DNA from: Acinetobacter chinensis
Lineage (GTDB): Bacteria > Pseudomonadota > Gammaproteobacteria > Pseudomonadales > Moraxellaceae
Reading direction: 5' to 3'
Length of the DNA: 64,000 nucleotides
Assembly (NCBI RefSeq): GCF_002165375.2
Contig: NZ_CP032134.1
Location: forward strand, 2,294,001-2,358,000
Positions 1 to 9,247 of the stretch are shown one piece after another (position 1 is the first letter of the stretch; each line of letters opens with the position of its first letter). Below the pieces are notes generated by a model. It made no database searches, was not told the origin of the DNA, and worked only from the letters and a program-made list of their open reading frames with translations. The translations under genes were made by a program, and so were the position numbers.

Positions 1-153
1 CCTTATCACTGGAAAGAAAAAGATCAACGCTCAAAAGAATGGGACCCTTTAATTTTACAGCTGATCCAGAAACAGTTAAAACAGCCGAAATATGATCAGA
101 AAGAGACCCGTTTCATGCGAAATATTTCCATACAGAACCTAAAAAGTGAATAA
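1..153 (+). CDS. C-terminal end of an unidentified protein (partial)
   Basis: An open frame enters from the left edge and stops at a TAA at 151-153, giving the last 50 residues of a protein. The tail is hydrophilic and rich in Lys, Gln and Glu, with no membrane segment. The photolyase gene starts 32 bases downstream on the same strand, so the two may be co-transcribed. There is too little sequence to recognise a family. Confidence 0.5.
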   Translation, partial: PYHWKEKDQRSKEWDPLILQLIQKQLKQPKYDQKETRFMRNISIQNLKSE

Positions 154-185
154 TTAAAATGTGAACCTCAAATGACTGTAATCAT

Positions 186-1616
186 ATGACTCAAAATACG
201 CTGGTATGGTTCAGACAGGATCTGCGGGTATCTGATCACACTGCTTTATGGCATGCCTGTAACAGTGGGTACTGTACTGCCGTGGTTATTCTCTCCCCTA
301 AGCAGTGGAAGCTGCATCATGATGCTCCAGTAAAACTGGATTTTTATCTGCGACAGCTTTCAGTACTGAAAAAACAGCTGAGTGAGCTGAATATTCAACT
401 GGTTATTAAAACTGTTCCACTCTGGAAAAACATCGCACAAGAACTACTGAAACTTTCCCATCAACTCAATGCTCAGCATATTCATGCCAGTATTGAATGC
501 GGTATCAATGAACTGAGCCGCGACTTCCAGGTGCAGAAATTACTGAACCAGCATGGCAAAGATCTGATCCTTCATCATGACCGGACACTGTTCCCTGTTG
601 GCTCCATCCGGAATCAAAGCCAGAAACCCTATCAGATCTTTGGTGCTTTTAAAAAATACTGTTATGACCAGTTAAGTATCTCAGTGCCACAGTGTTACCC
701 CACTCCCTCCATTCAGCAGAAACTGGCAACTGAAATTTCAGATCATGAACAGATTCCACAGATACAGCAGTTTTATCCTGATTGGCAATCCACAACTGAC
801 CTGGAGTGGCAAACTGGTGAACAGCATGCACTGCATCAGCTGGATGAATTTATAACAGACCGCCTTTCAGATTATGCAACAGCTCGCGACTTTCCCCATA
901 TAGACGGCACAAGCCAGCTTTCAGCCTACTTAAACACAGGCATTCTTTCGATCCGTCAGTGTATTCAGGCACTGTTCCGTCAGCAGCAAGGTCATTTCCA
1001 TATTGATAGTACAGGTCAGCAAAGCTGGCTGGATGAACTGTTATGGCGGGAATTTTACACGCACATACTTTTTGATTTCCCGTACATTTCAAAGCATTTA
1101 CCCTTTAAAGCCGCTACTGTGAAGATTGCATGGCGAAATGCACCTGAAGACTTAAAAGCCTGGCAACAGGGTCAGACCGGTATCCCTGTGGTTGATGCAG
1201 GAATGCGCCAGCTGCTCGCAACAGGCTGGATGCACAACCGAGCACGCATGATTGTAGCCATGTTTCTCTGTAAAAACCTGCTGATCGACTGGCGACTGGG
1301 CGAACAGTGGTTTATGCAGCATCTGATTGATGGCGATCTGGCTGCCAATAACGGCGGCTGGCAATGGTGTGCATCCACAGGGACAGATTCTGTACCTTAT
1401 TTCCGTATTTTCAATCCTGTCAGTCAGTCACAGAAGTTCGATCCGACAGGAGAATACATCAGGCACTGGGTACCCGAACTTGCCCATCTGGATGCAAAAA
1501 CCATCCATGAACCCTATGCCAAAAATGCAGACCTGAAGCTGAACTACCCCAAACCCATTGTGAATTTAAAAAGCAGTCGTCTTCGTGCCATAGAAGCTTT
1601 TAAAGGAATCAGTTAA
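186..1616 (+). CDS. phrB: Deoxyribodipyrimidine photo-lyase (class I CPD photolyase)
   Basis: This 476-residue protein uses blue light to split cyclobutane pyrimidine dimers in DNA. The N-terminal half is the Rossmann-like antenna domain, opening with LVWFRQDLRVSDHTAL. The C-terminal half is the FAD-binding helical domain. It carries the family signatures WMHNRARM (about residue 349) and DLAANNGGWQW, followed by STGTDSVPYFRIFNP. Length is usual for the class I family. The start at 186 has only a weak ribosome binding site, but no better upstream start exists in frame. A cryptochrome is less likely because the photolyase signature is intact to the C-terminus. Confidence 0.95.
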   Translation: MTQNTLVWFRQDLRVSDHTALWHACNSGYCTAVVILSPKQWKLHHDAPVKLDFYLRQLSVLKKQLSELNIQLVIKTVPLWKNIAQELLKLSHQLNAQHIHASIECGINELSRDFQVQKLLNQHGKDLILHHDRTLFPVGSIRNQSQKPYQIFGAFKKYCYDQLSISVPQCYPTPSIQQKLATEISDHEQIPQIQQFYPDWQSTTDLEWQTGEQHALHQLDEFITDRLSDYATARDFPHIDGTSQLSAYLNTGILSIRQCIQALFRQQQGHFHIDSTGQQSWLDELLWREFYTHILFDFPYISKHLPFKAATVKIAWRNAPEDLKAWQQGQTGIPVVDAGMRQLLATGWMHNRARMIVAMFLCKNLLIDWRLGEQWFMQHLIDGDLAANNGGWQWCASTGTDSVPYFRIFNPVSQSQKFDPTGEYIRHWVPELAHLDAKTIHEPYAKNADLKLNYPKPIVNLKSSRLRAIEAFKGIS

Positions 1617-1687
1617 ATTGATTACTCAGATTCATCTGTCTGTGTTAAATTTCCTTAATCCTGAAAAAACTTTATGATAACAAGATC

Positions 1688-4642
1688 ATGACAAGACAGA
1701 CACAACAGCAGGTAATGGAGCTTCTTCAGCATTTTAAACTGAAAACATTGCCTGAAAATGGTTTGCTCTATTCAGAAGAGCTTTTCAAAATTGGGGCAGA
1801 TGACAGTGATGCAAACCTGGAAGAACTGAATCAGCTTCTGGTCCAGCTGCATCGTCAGGGAATACGTCCCAACGATATAGTCGAACGGCCTGAAGGACTG
1901 AATTTCCTCATGACCATCGCGGCATTTATATGTGATGTCATCAACCAGCGAACCAACACTGAAACCGAATGGTATAACTACCACGAGGCAATCAAGATTC
2001 TACCGTCTGACTACGGTTTACCATTGGATTTTTTCAGCTCCATGGTTGCCATGATCCGCAAACAGGTATGTTTACCCTTCAGTATTATTGCCGAACTGCT
2101 GCATGAAGGTTCTGATGCAAAACGCACCCTGCTCAGTTATGTCAAAGAACGCTGCCAGACTGTCAGCCAGACCACCCGTAATATTAATGAATGGTATGCG
2201 ACTTACATTGAGGCGCTGCAGCATAAAAAATATATTCCAGGCGGAAATTATTATCGGCAGGCAACAGACCAGATCGCATTTGATTTTTCCATTCAGAGTA
2301 TTGCTGAACTGGACGTTTTACTGAAATGTATCCGTTCTGAAGAAAATCTGACCGAACAGAACTATTCAGATTTCATGCAGCATAAAGAAAAATTAAATTT
2401 CCTGGTGGCCATGAGCTACTATCTCGGCGCTGTCATTACACGGCACAGCATGTCATCACTGAAATGGTATGATTTCGAAGCCTATAAACAGAATTTTGCA
2501 GATGACCCGCAACAGAGCTATCGCTTTGAACTGGATCAGGTCGCGGTTATAGACAGTAAACTGCTGTTTCCAATGACCATCATCACTGGTTGCCTGTTTG
2601 ACTCATCAGGGGAACAGCCTGACTGTGTTGAATACATTCAGAACGTCTGTAAAGATATTGATTCAGCGGTACATTATTTTCCATCATCACTGACTCAGGA
2701 TTTTCATTTACCTCTACCAGAAATACTGGATCAGGCATTTACTCAGGCAGGTTTTCTTGCGGCATATTCAACCAGTATGGTGCAGGATACGTCCCTGCAA
2801 CCCACCATGCTGGTTCCTGACCAGGAAAAAATCTCCCTGGTTCATCTGATGTATGACAACCCACAACAGGAAGCATTGTCAAAACTGGACAGCAACCCAG
2901 CTGGACATCCATTTCAGCTGTACTGTGAAGATATACATGCTTATTTACCGACCGGTCGCACGGATGCCGTGTATTTAAAAATCCGTGTCTATGATCAGCA
3001 TCCATTGGATTTAACCTTAGTTATTCCCTATCAGAAAAAAACTGAAACGCAGCCCTTTAAAATATTTTCTGCGGTTCGCTACCTGCCCTGTGACCTGCCC
3101 GAAACCATTCTGGATACAGGACTGGCTCAGTTCTATAAACAGGCATTCCAGTTTACCGATCCGATCAGTCAGGACAGCCTGTGGCAACAGTATTTTGAAG
3201 AAAAACTCATCACCGCTCCTTCATCAGCTGAAGCAACGCACAGCCATTTAAAAATGATTCAGGATAAATTTATCCATATTCTGAAAGCACAGGCGGAACC
3301 AACACCTCAGATTCAGGATCAGACTCAGAACAGTGAATCATCAACTTTCTTTGACCTGAATATTCAGCAGCTTATTCATGATTTACCTGAAGATTTCAGA
3401 GCATACCTACAGGTTCTGCCACCTGAGTGGATGCAGAAAGATGAACTGTATAAACAGATTAAAGCCATGCCTGCAATGTACAAAAAAGGCAGAGTGGTCT
3501 GGGCTGCACTGGTTCAGGCAAATAAACTGATGTTTGAACCACATGGTCCACACTGTCCAGGTGAAATTGTATTTGATCCTGCCGGTCTGACTTCTCCTGA
3601 AGATCTGATCAAATATGCCCGTCAGCTGTTCAGCCTGAAAGAAACAACATCTCTGGAGCCAGACCAGCTCCAGTATGCACAACATATTTCCAATGAAAAA
3701 ACCCGTGTTGTCAATTTCGACTATCCACAAAGTTTATGCCGTGTTCCGCTTAAAATTTCGAGTATCTGGTTCTGGAGGCTGCATCTTCCTGACGGTATGC
3801 TGAGCCTGCCCTGCTTCCCTGTCCTGATCTGTGATGATGAACAATATGCAGGTGAAGCCACCGTGCTTCCTTACCTGTTCTGGCAGGAGAATTTTGTTGA
3901 ACAGTGGATTAAAGAAGGTGAAAAATCGCATGGGACAGGTTATGCGCTGAATGTAACGCAGCTGCATGCACGGGTATCGTCCAATGTCAGAGAATTCGGT
4001 GCTTTTTTACGTCCATTACTTTCTCAGATTTTTGATACAGACAGTGCAACCCCTTATACAGCGCACCACAGCCAGACAAATACCCCAGACACTTCAAGTC
4101 TGAGCCTTGTCCAGGATACACCTGCAGAACTGAAAATTGAAAATACAACCCGAAATACTGTTTCCATTACACAGCGGTCTGTACAGATTTTGGATAATCC
4201 TGACAGTTCAGACCAGGAAAAACTCAATGCTATAGAAAGCATAAAAACCCAGGCCATTTATAACGAACCTGAAGCACTGCAACTTATGGCTAGTTTTTAT
4301 GAAAAAGGGATTCATGTTGAAAGTAACAGTAAACTTGCCTTTTATCATATGGCAGAACTGGCAAAAACAAAGAAAAGTGAAACATTATTCAGAAATGCGC
4401 TCAGGTACTACCTGGATTCTGAAAATAATCTGGACCATGATGATCCTGAAGTTGAGCACTGGTTACAGCAACTGAAGACTCATTATGAACATGCGACCCG
4501 ACAGAAAACGGCAAAAACAGATCCAAAAAATCAGGCATCTGCACGACGTAAAAACCAGAAGCAACTGGACTGGACTCAATGGATGATCCGTATTCTGATC
4601 GGTGCCATTGTACTGTTGCTGCTGATCGCTCTGATCAAATAA
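1688..4642 (+). CDS. Large tail-anchored protein of unknown function with repeated helical modules
   Basis: This 984-residue protein belongs to no family I recognise. There is no signal peptide. The only membrane segment is at the extreme C-terminus (about 963-983, ILIGAIVLLLLIALI), which implies a cytoplasmic body tethered by its tail. Residues 43-100 and 204-265 are two copies of a module ending LNFL...YLGxVI...W. The first ~540 residues align along their length with the 537-residue protein encoded at 60306-61919. A polar Gln/Thr-rich linker follows. Then comes a second globular domain (about 560-790, with GRVVWAALVQANKLMFEP and HCPGEIVFDP) and a Sel1-like helical stretch (about 855-910, EALQLMASFYEKGI). 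The gene is convergent with the HD-domain gene. Confidence 0.6.
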   Translation: MTRQTQQQVMELLQHFKLKTLPENGLLYSEELFKIGADDSDANLEELNQLLVQLHRQGIRPNDIVERPEGLNFLMTIAAFICDVINQRTNTETEWYNYHEAIKILPSDYGLPLDFFSSMVAMIRKQVCLPFSIIAELLHEGSDAKRTLLSYVKERCQTVSQTTRNINEWYATYIEALQHKKYIPGGNYYRQATDQIAFDFSIQSIAELDVLLKCIRSEENLTEQNYSDFMQHKEKLNFLVAMSYYLGAVITRHSMSSLKWYDFEAYKQNFADDPQQSYRFELDQVAVIDSKLLFPMTIITGCLFDSSGEQPDCVEYIQNVCKDIDSAVHYFPSSLTQDFHLPLPEILDQAFTQAGFLAAYSTSMVQDTSLQPTMLVPDQEKISLVHLMYDNPQQEALSKLDSNPAGHPFQLYCEDIHAYLPTGRTDAVYLKIRVYDQHPLDLTLVIPYQKKTETQPFKIFSAVRYLPCDLPETILDTGLAQFYKQAFQFTDPISQDSLWQQYFEEKLITAPSSAEATHSHLKMIQDKFIHILKAQAEPTPQIQDQTQNSESSTFFDLNIQQLIHDLPEDFRAYLQVLPPEWMQKDELYKQIKAMPAMYKKGRVVWAALVQANKLMFEPHGPHCPGEIVFDPAGLTSPEDLIKYARQLFSLKETTSLEPDQLQYAQHISNEKTRVVNFDYPQSLCRVPLKISSIWFWRLHLPDGMLSLPCFPVLICDDEQYAGEATVLPYLFWQENFVEQWIKEGEKSHGTGYALNVTQLHARVSSNVREFGAFLRPLLSQIFDTDSATPYTAHHSQTNTPDTSSLSLVQDTPAELKIENTTRNTVSITQRSVQILDNPDSSDQEKLNAIESIKTQAIYNEPEALQLMASFYEKGIHVESNSKLAFYHMAELAKTKKSETLFRNALRYYLDSENNLDHDDPEVEHWLQQLKTHYEHATRQKTAKTDPKNQASARRKNQKQLDWTQWMIRILIGAIVLLLLIALIK

Positions 4643-4652
4643 TCAACCACAA

Positions 4653-4682
4653 TATACAGGGTTCCAAATCGAACCCTGTATA
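4653..4682. terminator. Hairpin between convergent genes
   Basis: A perfect 12-bp inverted repeat (4653-4664 with 4671-4682) encloses a 6-base loop just past the stop codon at 4642. No strong T-run follows directly, so it may act as a bidirectional transcript end or a 3' stabiliser. Confidence 0.5.
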
Positions 4683-4711
4683 ACCGAACACTGTTTTTTA
4701 AAGAATACGAC

Positions 4712-5335
4712 TCACCAGACTGCCTGACTCAGATTCGATTTTGCAGTCTGCTCCAGCAATATCTGAAAATATTCCGTCTGATACAGAGGTCTCATCTGAT
4801 AAAAATGTTGCAATACTTCTGCTCTTTTAACTTTATATAATTCAGGTTCGACCCAGGCGTATTCCTGTTGAATCTGACGTTCATATTCGGCAAAGCGTGG
4901 TGCTGCGCTCCCCAGAATAGCCAGATCCATATCCAGTAAATAATTTAAATCATGATCTTCTGATGGTTGATGTGCTTTGGTGGCAACAATCCATTGATAC
5001 ACTTTTTCCAGCTTTCCTTTTTCCACAAAGCCAGCACAATGCTTTTGCATGAGCTTTGCACTTTGTTCTTCATTATCAGATGCTTCAGGATCATAAACCA
5101 CATCATGAAACCAGATAGCCAGTTCCACAGCAACAGGGTCATCTAATTGATCTTTCACCTGATGGAATAATTCAAGACATTCCACAATATGCTGCACAGT
5201 ATGATAATACCGCTGTGGCTCAGTATAGACATTCAGAAGTAACTGAGATAATTGCTAGGAGTGATAATTGTCCAGTTCTGTCTGAGCAGAAAACTGTGCC
5301 CAGTATTGCAAAAACTGATCAGAAAAATTTTGCAC
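4712..5335 (-). pseudogene. HD-superfamily metal-dependent phosphohydrolase-like gene, interrupted by an in-frame amber codon
   Basis: Reading down the minus strand from a GTG at 5335, the frame encodes MQNFSDQFLQYWAQ... for 26 codons. It then meets TAG at 5257-5255 and continues unbroken to the stop at 4712. After the TAG the protein reads SQLLLNVYTEPQRYYHTVQH, typical of the N-terminal third of this uncharacterised HD-domain family (COG4339 type). The catalytic WFHDVVYDP motif and the C-terminal helices follow. The longest uninterrupted frame starts at a GTG at 5197 and gives 161 residues, but it lacks the conserved EPQRYYH segment. The gene lies just downstream of yaaA on the same strand. 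It may be a recent nonsense allele, a sequencing error, or be expressed by restart or suppression. Confidence 0.75.
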
Positions 5336-5365
5336 TGGACACCATCCTGATTTAACTATATTCAG

Positions 5366-6145
5366 TTAAGCTGCCTGCTCATCACGTTTGAACACCAGTT
5401 CACCTTTCAGCGAACTTTCTGCATCAAAATAATAACCGTCAGTATTGAATGATTTTAAATCTTCTGCTTTTTCAGGTCTGTTCTTGATAATGTAACGTGC
5501 CATCAAGCCACGGGCTTTTTTGGCATAAAAACTGATGACTTTATATTTGCCATTTTTCTGATCCAGAAATACCGGTTTGATAATTTCAGCATTAATTTTT
5601 GCTTCTTTTACCGACTTATAGTATTCATCAGATGCAATATTCACCAGTACTTTTGAGCCTGTCTGTTCCAGATCCTGATTAATCAGCTGGGTAATGCGGT
5701 CTTCCCAGAAATCATACAGGTTTGTGCCACGGGCATTTTTCAGACGAATGCCCATTTCCAGGCGATACGGCATCATCAGATCCAGTGGACGCAACAAACC
5801 ATACAGACCCGATAAGCTGCGTAAATGGTCCTGTGCAAATTTCAGTTCATCTTCTGACAGACTGTAGGCATCCAGACCCGTATAAACATCACCTTTAAAT
5901 GCAAAAATTGCCTGACGGGCATTGGCAAAACTGAAATCTGAGTTCCAGTCACGGAAACGCTCCACATTCAGACTGGCGATTTTTTCACTGACGGTCATCA
6001 GTTTTGCAATATCTGAAGCTGAAAGTTTACGACTTAGGTCTATAAGCTGTTGAGATTGATCCAGCAGTCTTGGTAAAGTATGCACATCAGTCGGTAATGC
6101 GGTTTCGTAATCGAGCGTCTTAGCAGGGGAAATTAAGGCGAGCAT
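5366..6145 (-). CDS. yaaA: Peroxide stress protein YaaA (UPF0246)
   Basis: The 259-residue protein begins [14 protein letters not shown], the standard YaaA N-terminus. In E. coli YaaA is OxyR-induced and lowers intracellular free iron during peroxide stress. The family signature is present (about residues 80-130, [11 protein letters not shown] and [20 protein letters not shown]), as is NLYDFWED. I placed the start at 6145, not at a longer upstream possibility, because AGGAAG sits 3 bases ahead and the extra 20 residues are not YaaA-like. It is divergent from the hydrolase gene at 6269. Confidence 0.93.
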   Translation of the reverse strand: MLALISPAKTLDYETALPTDVHTLPRLLDQSQQLIDLSRKLSASDIAKLMTVSEKIASLNVERFRDWNSDFSFANARQAIFAFKGDVYTGLDAYSLSEDELKFAQDHLRSLSGLYGLLRPLDLMMPYRLEMGIRLKNARGTNLYDFWEDRITQLINQDLEQTGSKVLVNIASDEYYKSVKEAKINAEIIKPVFLDQKNGKYKVISFYAKKARGLMARYIIKNRPEKAEDLKSFNTDGYYFDAESSLKGELVFKRDEQAA

Positions 6146-6268
6146 GGGCTTCCTGATCAAAAAATAATTAATCAAACTATAACAGTCGGAATATATTAAC
6201 TCCAATTCGTGTTTTCTGTGACCATAATCGGTAAACTATACTGCTCCCTGTAAATTATCGGTTAAATT

Positions 6269-6901
6269 ATGTCCGAACAATTGTTCATACAAGGTCCGGT
6301 GGGCAAAATTGAAGTTTTTATTGATTACCCACAGGGCGAAGTAAAAGGATTTGCTGTCGTTTGTCATCCGCACCCTCTACAAGGCGGTACGCCACAACAT
6401 AAAGTTCCTGCACTCCTTGCACAGATTCTTGTTGAACAGGATTGCGTGGTTTATCGTCCAAGTTTCCGAGGTTCAGGTCAGTGCGAAGGCATTCATGATG
6501 AAGGCTTCGGTGAAACTGATGACATATTAGAGGTCATTAAGTACACCCGTCTATTACACAAAGGTCTACCCCTCTATGTTGGTGGTTTCAGCTTTGGCGC
6601 ACACGTGATGGCTAAGGCTTATCATGCACTTCCGGATGAGATTCAACCCAAACAGGTCATCCTGTGTGGCTTACCGACAGCAACGGTTGATGGCATCCGT
6701 CACTATGAAACACCTGCGATCAAAGGCGACATTTTATTCGTTCATGGTGAAGCCGATCCAACCACCAGACTGTCCGACCTGGTGGAGTGGGCTAAACCCC
6801 AGCGCCACATCATCACAGTGCTACCTGGTGCAAATCATTTCTTTACCGGTTATTTAAAACAGCTCAGAATTGCAATTTCCCGCTTTCTGCTTGTGCCTTA
6901 A
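6269..6901 (+). CDS. Small alpha/beta hydrolase (COG2945 type)
   Basis: This 210-residue cytosolic alpha/beta-hydrolase has the oxyanion-side motif VCHPHPLQGG (32-41). The nucleophile elbow is GGFSFGA (Ser108), the acid is in HGEADP (Asp163) and the catalytic histidine is in GANHFF (His190), so the triad is complete. The compact family lacks a large cap domain and its substrate is unknown. It is transcribed divergently from yaaA across a 123-bp gap that must hold both promoters. A dyad (6921-6928 with 6943-6950) downstream may end the transcript. Confidence 0.85.
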   Translation: MSEQLFIQGPVGKIEVFIDYPQGEVKGFAVVCHPHPLQGGTPQHKVPALLAQILVEQDCVVYRPSFRGSGQCEGIHDEGFGETDDILEVIKYTRLLHKGLPLYVGGFSFGAHVMAKAYHALPDEIQPKQVILCGLPTATVDGIRHYETPAIKGDILFVHGEADPTTRLSDLVEWAKPQRHIITVLPGANHFFTGYLKQLRIAISRFLLVP

Positions 6902-7679
6902 CTGATAAAACCATACTAAACTAAGGTTCATCACATACGATCAACCTTAGTAATATAATAAAAACCACCTGCTTCAGGTTCAAAATCATTTTCTGATCAG
7001 TCAGTCAAAGCAACCCGGACGATACTGTCATATTGATAAACATAAAAATCACCATTGGATTTTATCTCTCAGACTGAAAACAGATATAAAAAAGAGCTGG
7101 ATATCAGCACCTCAAATCCCATCCCTTAAGACACATCATCGCATCAGTCATCACAAAACAGATACGCATAATAAAAATCTGTACAGGAAAAATAAAAGCT
7201 GGATTTTTACATTAATAAGCGCTTTAAACAGCAGTTTCGACACAATGAACCTGCATTTCAAATTTACTGCTTTAAAGCAGATAACTTTTACTTATATTCT
7301 TCAATTAATCGTTTTTATGTCTAAGTTAAAAATTAATCAAATTAAAAATCTTTCGCCTGTAGCCTAAATTTGCACCACAAACCAAAACCAATCACTCAGA
7401 ACAAATATTCTGCAAAATACATCACATTTAAAAATCTCAAAAAAAACATAAACATATTTAAAAGACAATAACAATAATAAAATTTATATACCCATTATTT
7501 ATTATAATGATAATTGTACAGGATCAATCATTTTTAATCCAAACAACGTATTTGTTATTTTAACTTAAATATTTAAAATCAGCATGTTAAAACAAGAATT
7601 ATTATTTTCAAAATAAATGTGTTTTAAAATGTCATTTATTAAATAAATGATTAAATTTTCTTCACGTCAAGGACTGAGT
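6902..7679. other. Long AT-rich intergenic region upstream of a DctA-like transporter
   Basis: This 778-base stretch has no convincing gene. It holds an 8-bp dyad at 6921-6950 that could end the preceding transcript, then AT-rich DNA. At 7503-7520 a TATAATGATAAT core shares an 11-base run with the Fur consensus and also resembles a -10 box, but the rest of the site matches poorly. The length suggests a regulated promoter for the transporter. Confidence 0.4.
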
Positions 7680-9026
7680 ATGGAAATCTCACAGATGGAT
7701 GACCACCAACCACCAAAGAAACAAAAATTCTATCAAATTCTGTATGTTCAAGTAATTTTTGCAATCGTCATGGGTATTCTGCTCGGTCACTTCTGGCCTG
7801 ATATCGGTGCCAGTCTCAAGCCTCTGGGCGATGCATTTATTAAACTTGTCAAAATGATCATTGCTCCCGTCATCTTCCTGACCGTTGTTACAGGCATATC
7901 AGGGATGAAGCACATGGGTACAGTGGGTCGTGTTACAGGGAAAGCAATGCTTTACTTCCTGACATTCTCTACCCTCGCGCTCATTATCGGCATGATTGTT
8001 GCCAATATTATCAAACCAGGGCACGGCTTAAACATCGACCCTGCCACACTTAAAACCGAAAAAGTTGCCGAATACGCTCAAAAAGCACACGATTCTTCAA
8101 TCGTCGACTTCTTCATGAACATCTTACCGACAACACTGGTCAGCCCATTAACCAGTGGCGATATCCTACAGGTCTTATTCGTCGCCATTATTTTTGGTTT
8201 ATCACTGGCAGCCATCGGTGAAAAAGGCAAACCAATTGTAGATTTACTTAATAATTTAACCGCACCCGTATTCCACCTGGTGGGTATGCTGATGAAATTT
8301 GCTCCAATCGGTGCATTTGGTGCAATGGCATTCACGATTGGTAAATATGGTATTGGAAGCATTGGTAATCTTTTATTACTAATCATGACTTTCTACATTA
8401 CAGCCCTGCTGTTCGTCCTGGTTGTTTTAGGTGCGGTCGCACGATACAACGGATTTAAAATCACTGATCTGATTCGCTATATTAAAGATGAACTGTGGCT
8501 GGTACTGGGCACAAGTTCTTCTGAAGCAGCATTACCTTCTTTAATGCGCAAGATGGAAAAAGCAGGCTGTGAGAAATCAGTTGTCGGTCTGGTGATTCCT
8601 ACAGGTTACTCATTTAACCTTGATGGTACCAACATCTATATGACCATGGCAGCATTGTTCATCGCTCAGGCATGTAATATTGACTTAAGTATTCAGGATC
8701 AGATTCTGTTGCTGCTTGTTGCCATGATCAGCTCAAAAGGTGCGGCAGGTGTTACCGGTGCAGGCTTTATCACACTGGCAGCAACCTTATCTGTTGTACC
8801 AGCCGTCCCTGTAGCAGGTATGGCATTGATTTTAGGTATTGACCGCTTTATGTCTGAGTGTCGCGCTCTGACTAACCTTGTTGGTAATGCATGTGCGACA
8901 CTTGTTGTGGCTAAATGGGATAATGCCCTGGATCAGGAACAGCTGGCTAAAGCTTTTGCGCATCCATCAAAAGCAGGCTATAACGAGCAAATGGTTGAAT
9001 TACACAGAAATGATCCCGTAGATTAA
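7680..9026 (+). CDS. Dicarboxylate/amino acid:cation symporter, DctA paralogue
   Basis: This 448-residue inner-membrane secondary transporter belongs to the DAACS family (DctA/GltP), which imports C4-dicarboxylates or acidic amino acids with Na+ or H+. It shows the serine-rich re-entrant loop [12 protein letters not shown], the binding-site helix [17 protein letters not shown], the loop [13 protein letters not shown] and the C-terminal [16 protein letters not shown]. The DctA-typical motifs favour C4-dicarboxylate, but the second copy at 21911-23257 is closer to classical DctA, so the substrate here may differ. I chose ATG 7680 because AAGGA precedes it at good spacing. An ATG 33 bases upstream has no ribosome binding site. 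Confidence 0.88.
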   Translation: MEISQMDDHQPPKKQKFYQILYVQVIFAIVMGILLGHFWPDIGASLKPLGDAFIKLVKMIIAPVIFLTVVTGISGMKHMGTVGRVTGKAMLYFLTFSTLALIIGMIVANIIKPGHGLNIDPATLKTEKVAEYAQKAHDSSIVDFFMNILPTTLVSPLTSGDILQVLFVAIIFGLSLAAIGEKGKPIVDLLNNLTAPVFHLVGMLMKFAPIGAFGAMAFTIGKYGIGSIGNLLLLIMTFYITALLFVLVVLGAVARYNGFKITDLIRYIKDELWLVLGTSSSEAALPSLMRKMEKAGCEKSVVGLVIPTGYSFNLDGTNIYMTMAALFIAQACNIDLSIQDQILLLLVAMISSKGAAGVTGAGFITLAATLSVVPAVPVAGMALILGIDRFMSECRALTNLVGNACATLVVAKWDNALDQEQLAKAFAHPSKAGYNEQMVELHRNDPVD

Positions 9027-9055
9027 TTTTTAATTCAGACATTTAAATTATTTAT

Positions 9056-9092
9056 AAAAATACCGAACGAAGTCATTTGTTCGGTATTTTTT
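9056..9092 (+). terminator. Rho-independent terminator of the DctA-like gene
   Basis: AAAAATACCGAAC (9056-9068) pairs with GTTCGGTATTTTT (9079-9091), giving a 13-bp stem with a 10-base loop and a T-run, 30 bases after the stop codon. Confidence 0.9.
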
Positions 9093-9247
9093 ATTCAGAT
9101 CAACCACGAAAAGACTCAGAATATAAAATAATTTCAGGTCAACAATCCATCCATCACCGTGACTTTAATCCCTGACACAGTCATTTTTCAAAAATGGGTT
9201 TCGGCAGACAGCATCATCAGACATATTGAAAAACTCCTCATACACAA

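Noticed and set aside
5195..5197. GTG 5197 as the natural start of the HD-domain gene
   Set aside because: It would remove the conserved EPQRYYH segment, which is present in the same frame just upstream and after the amber codon.
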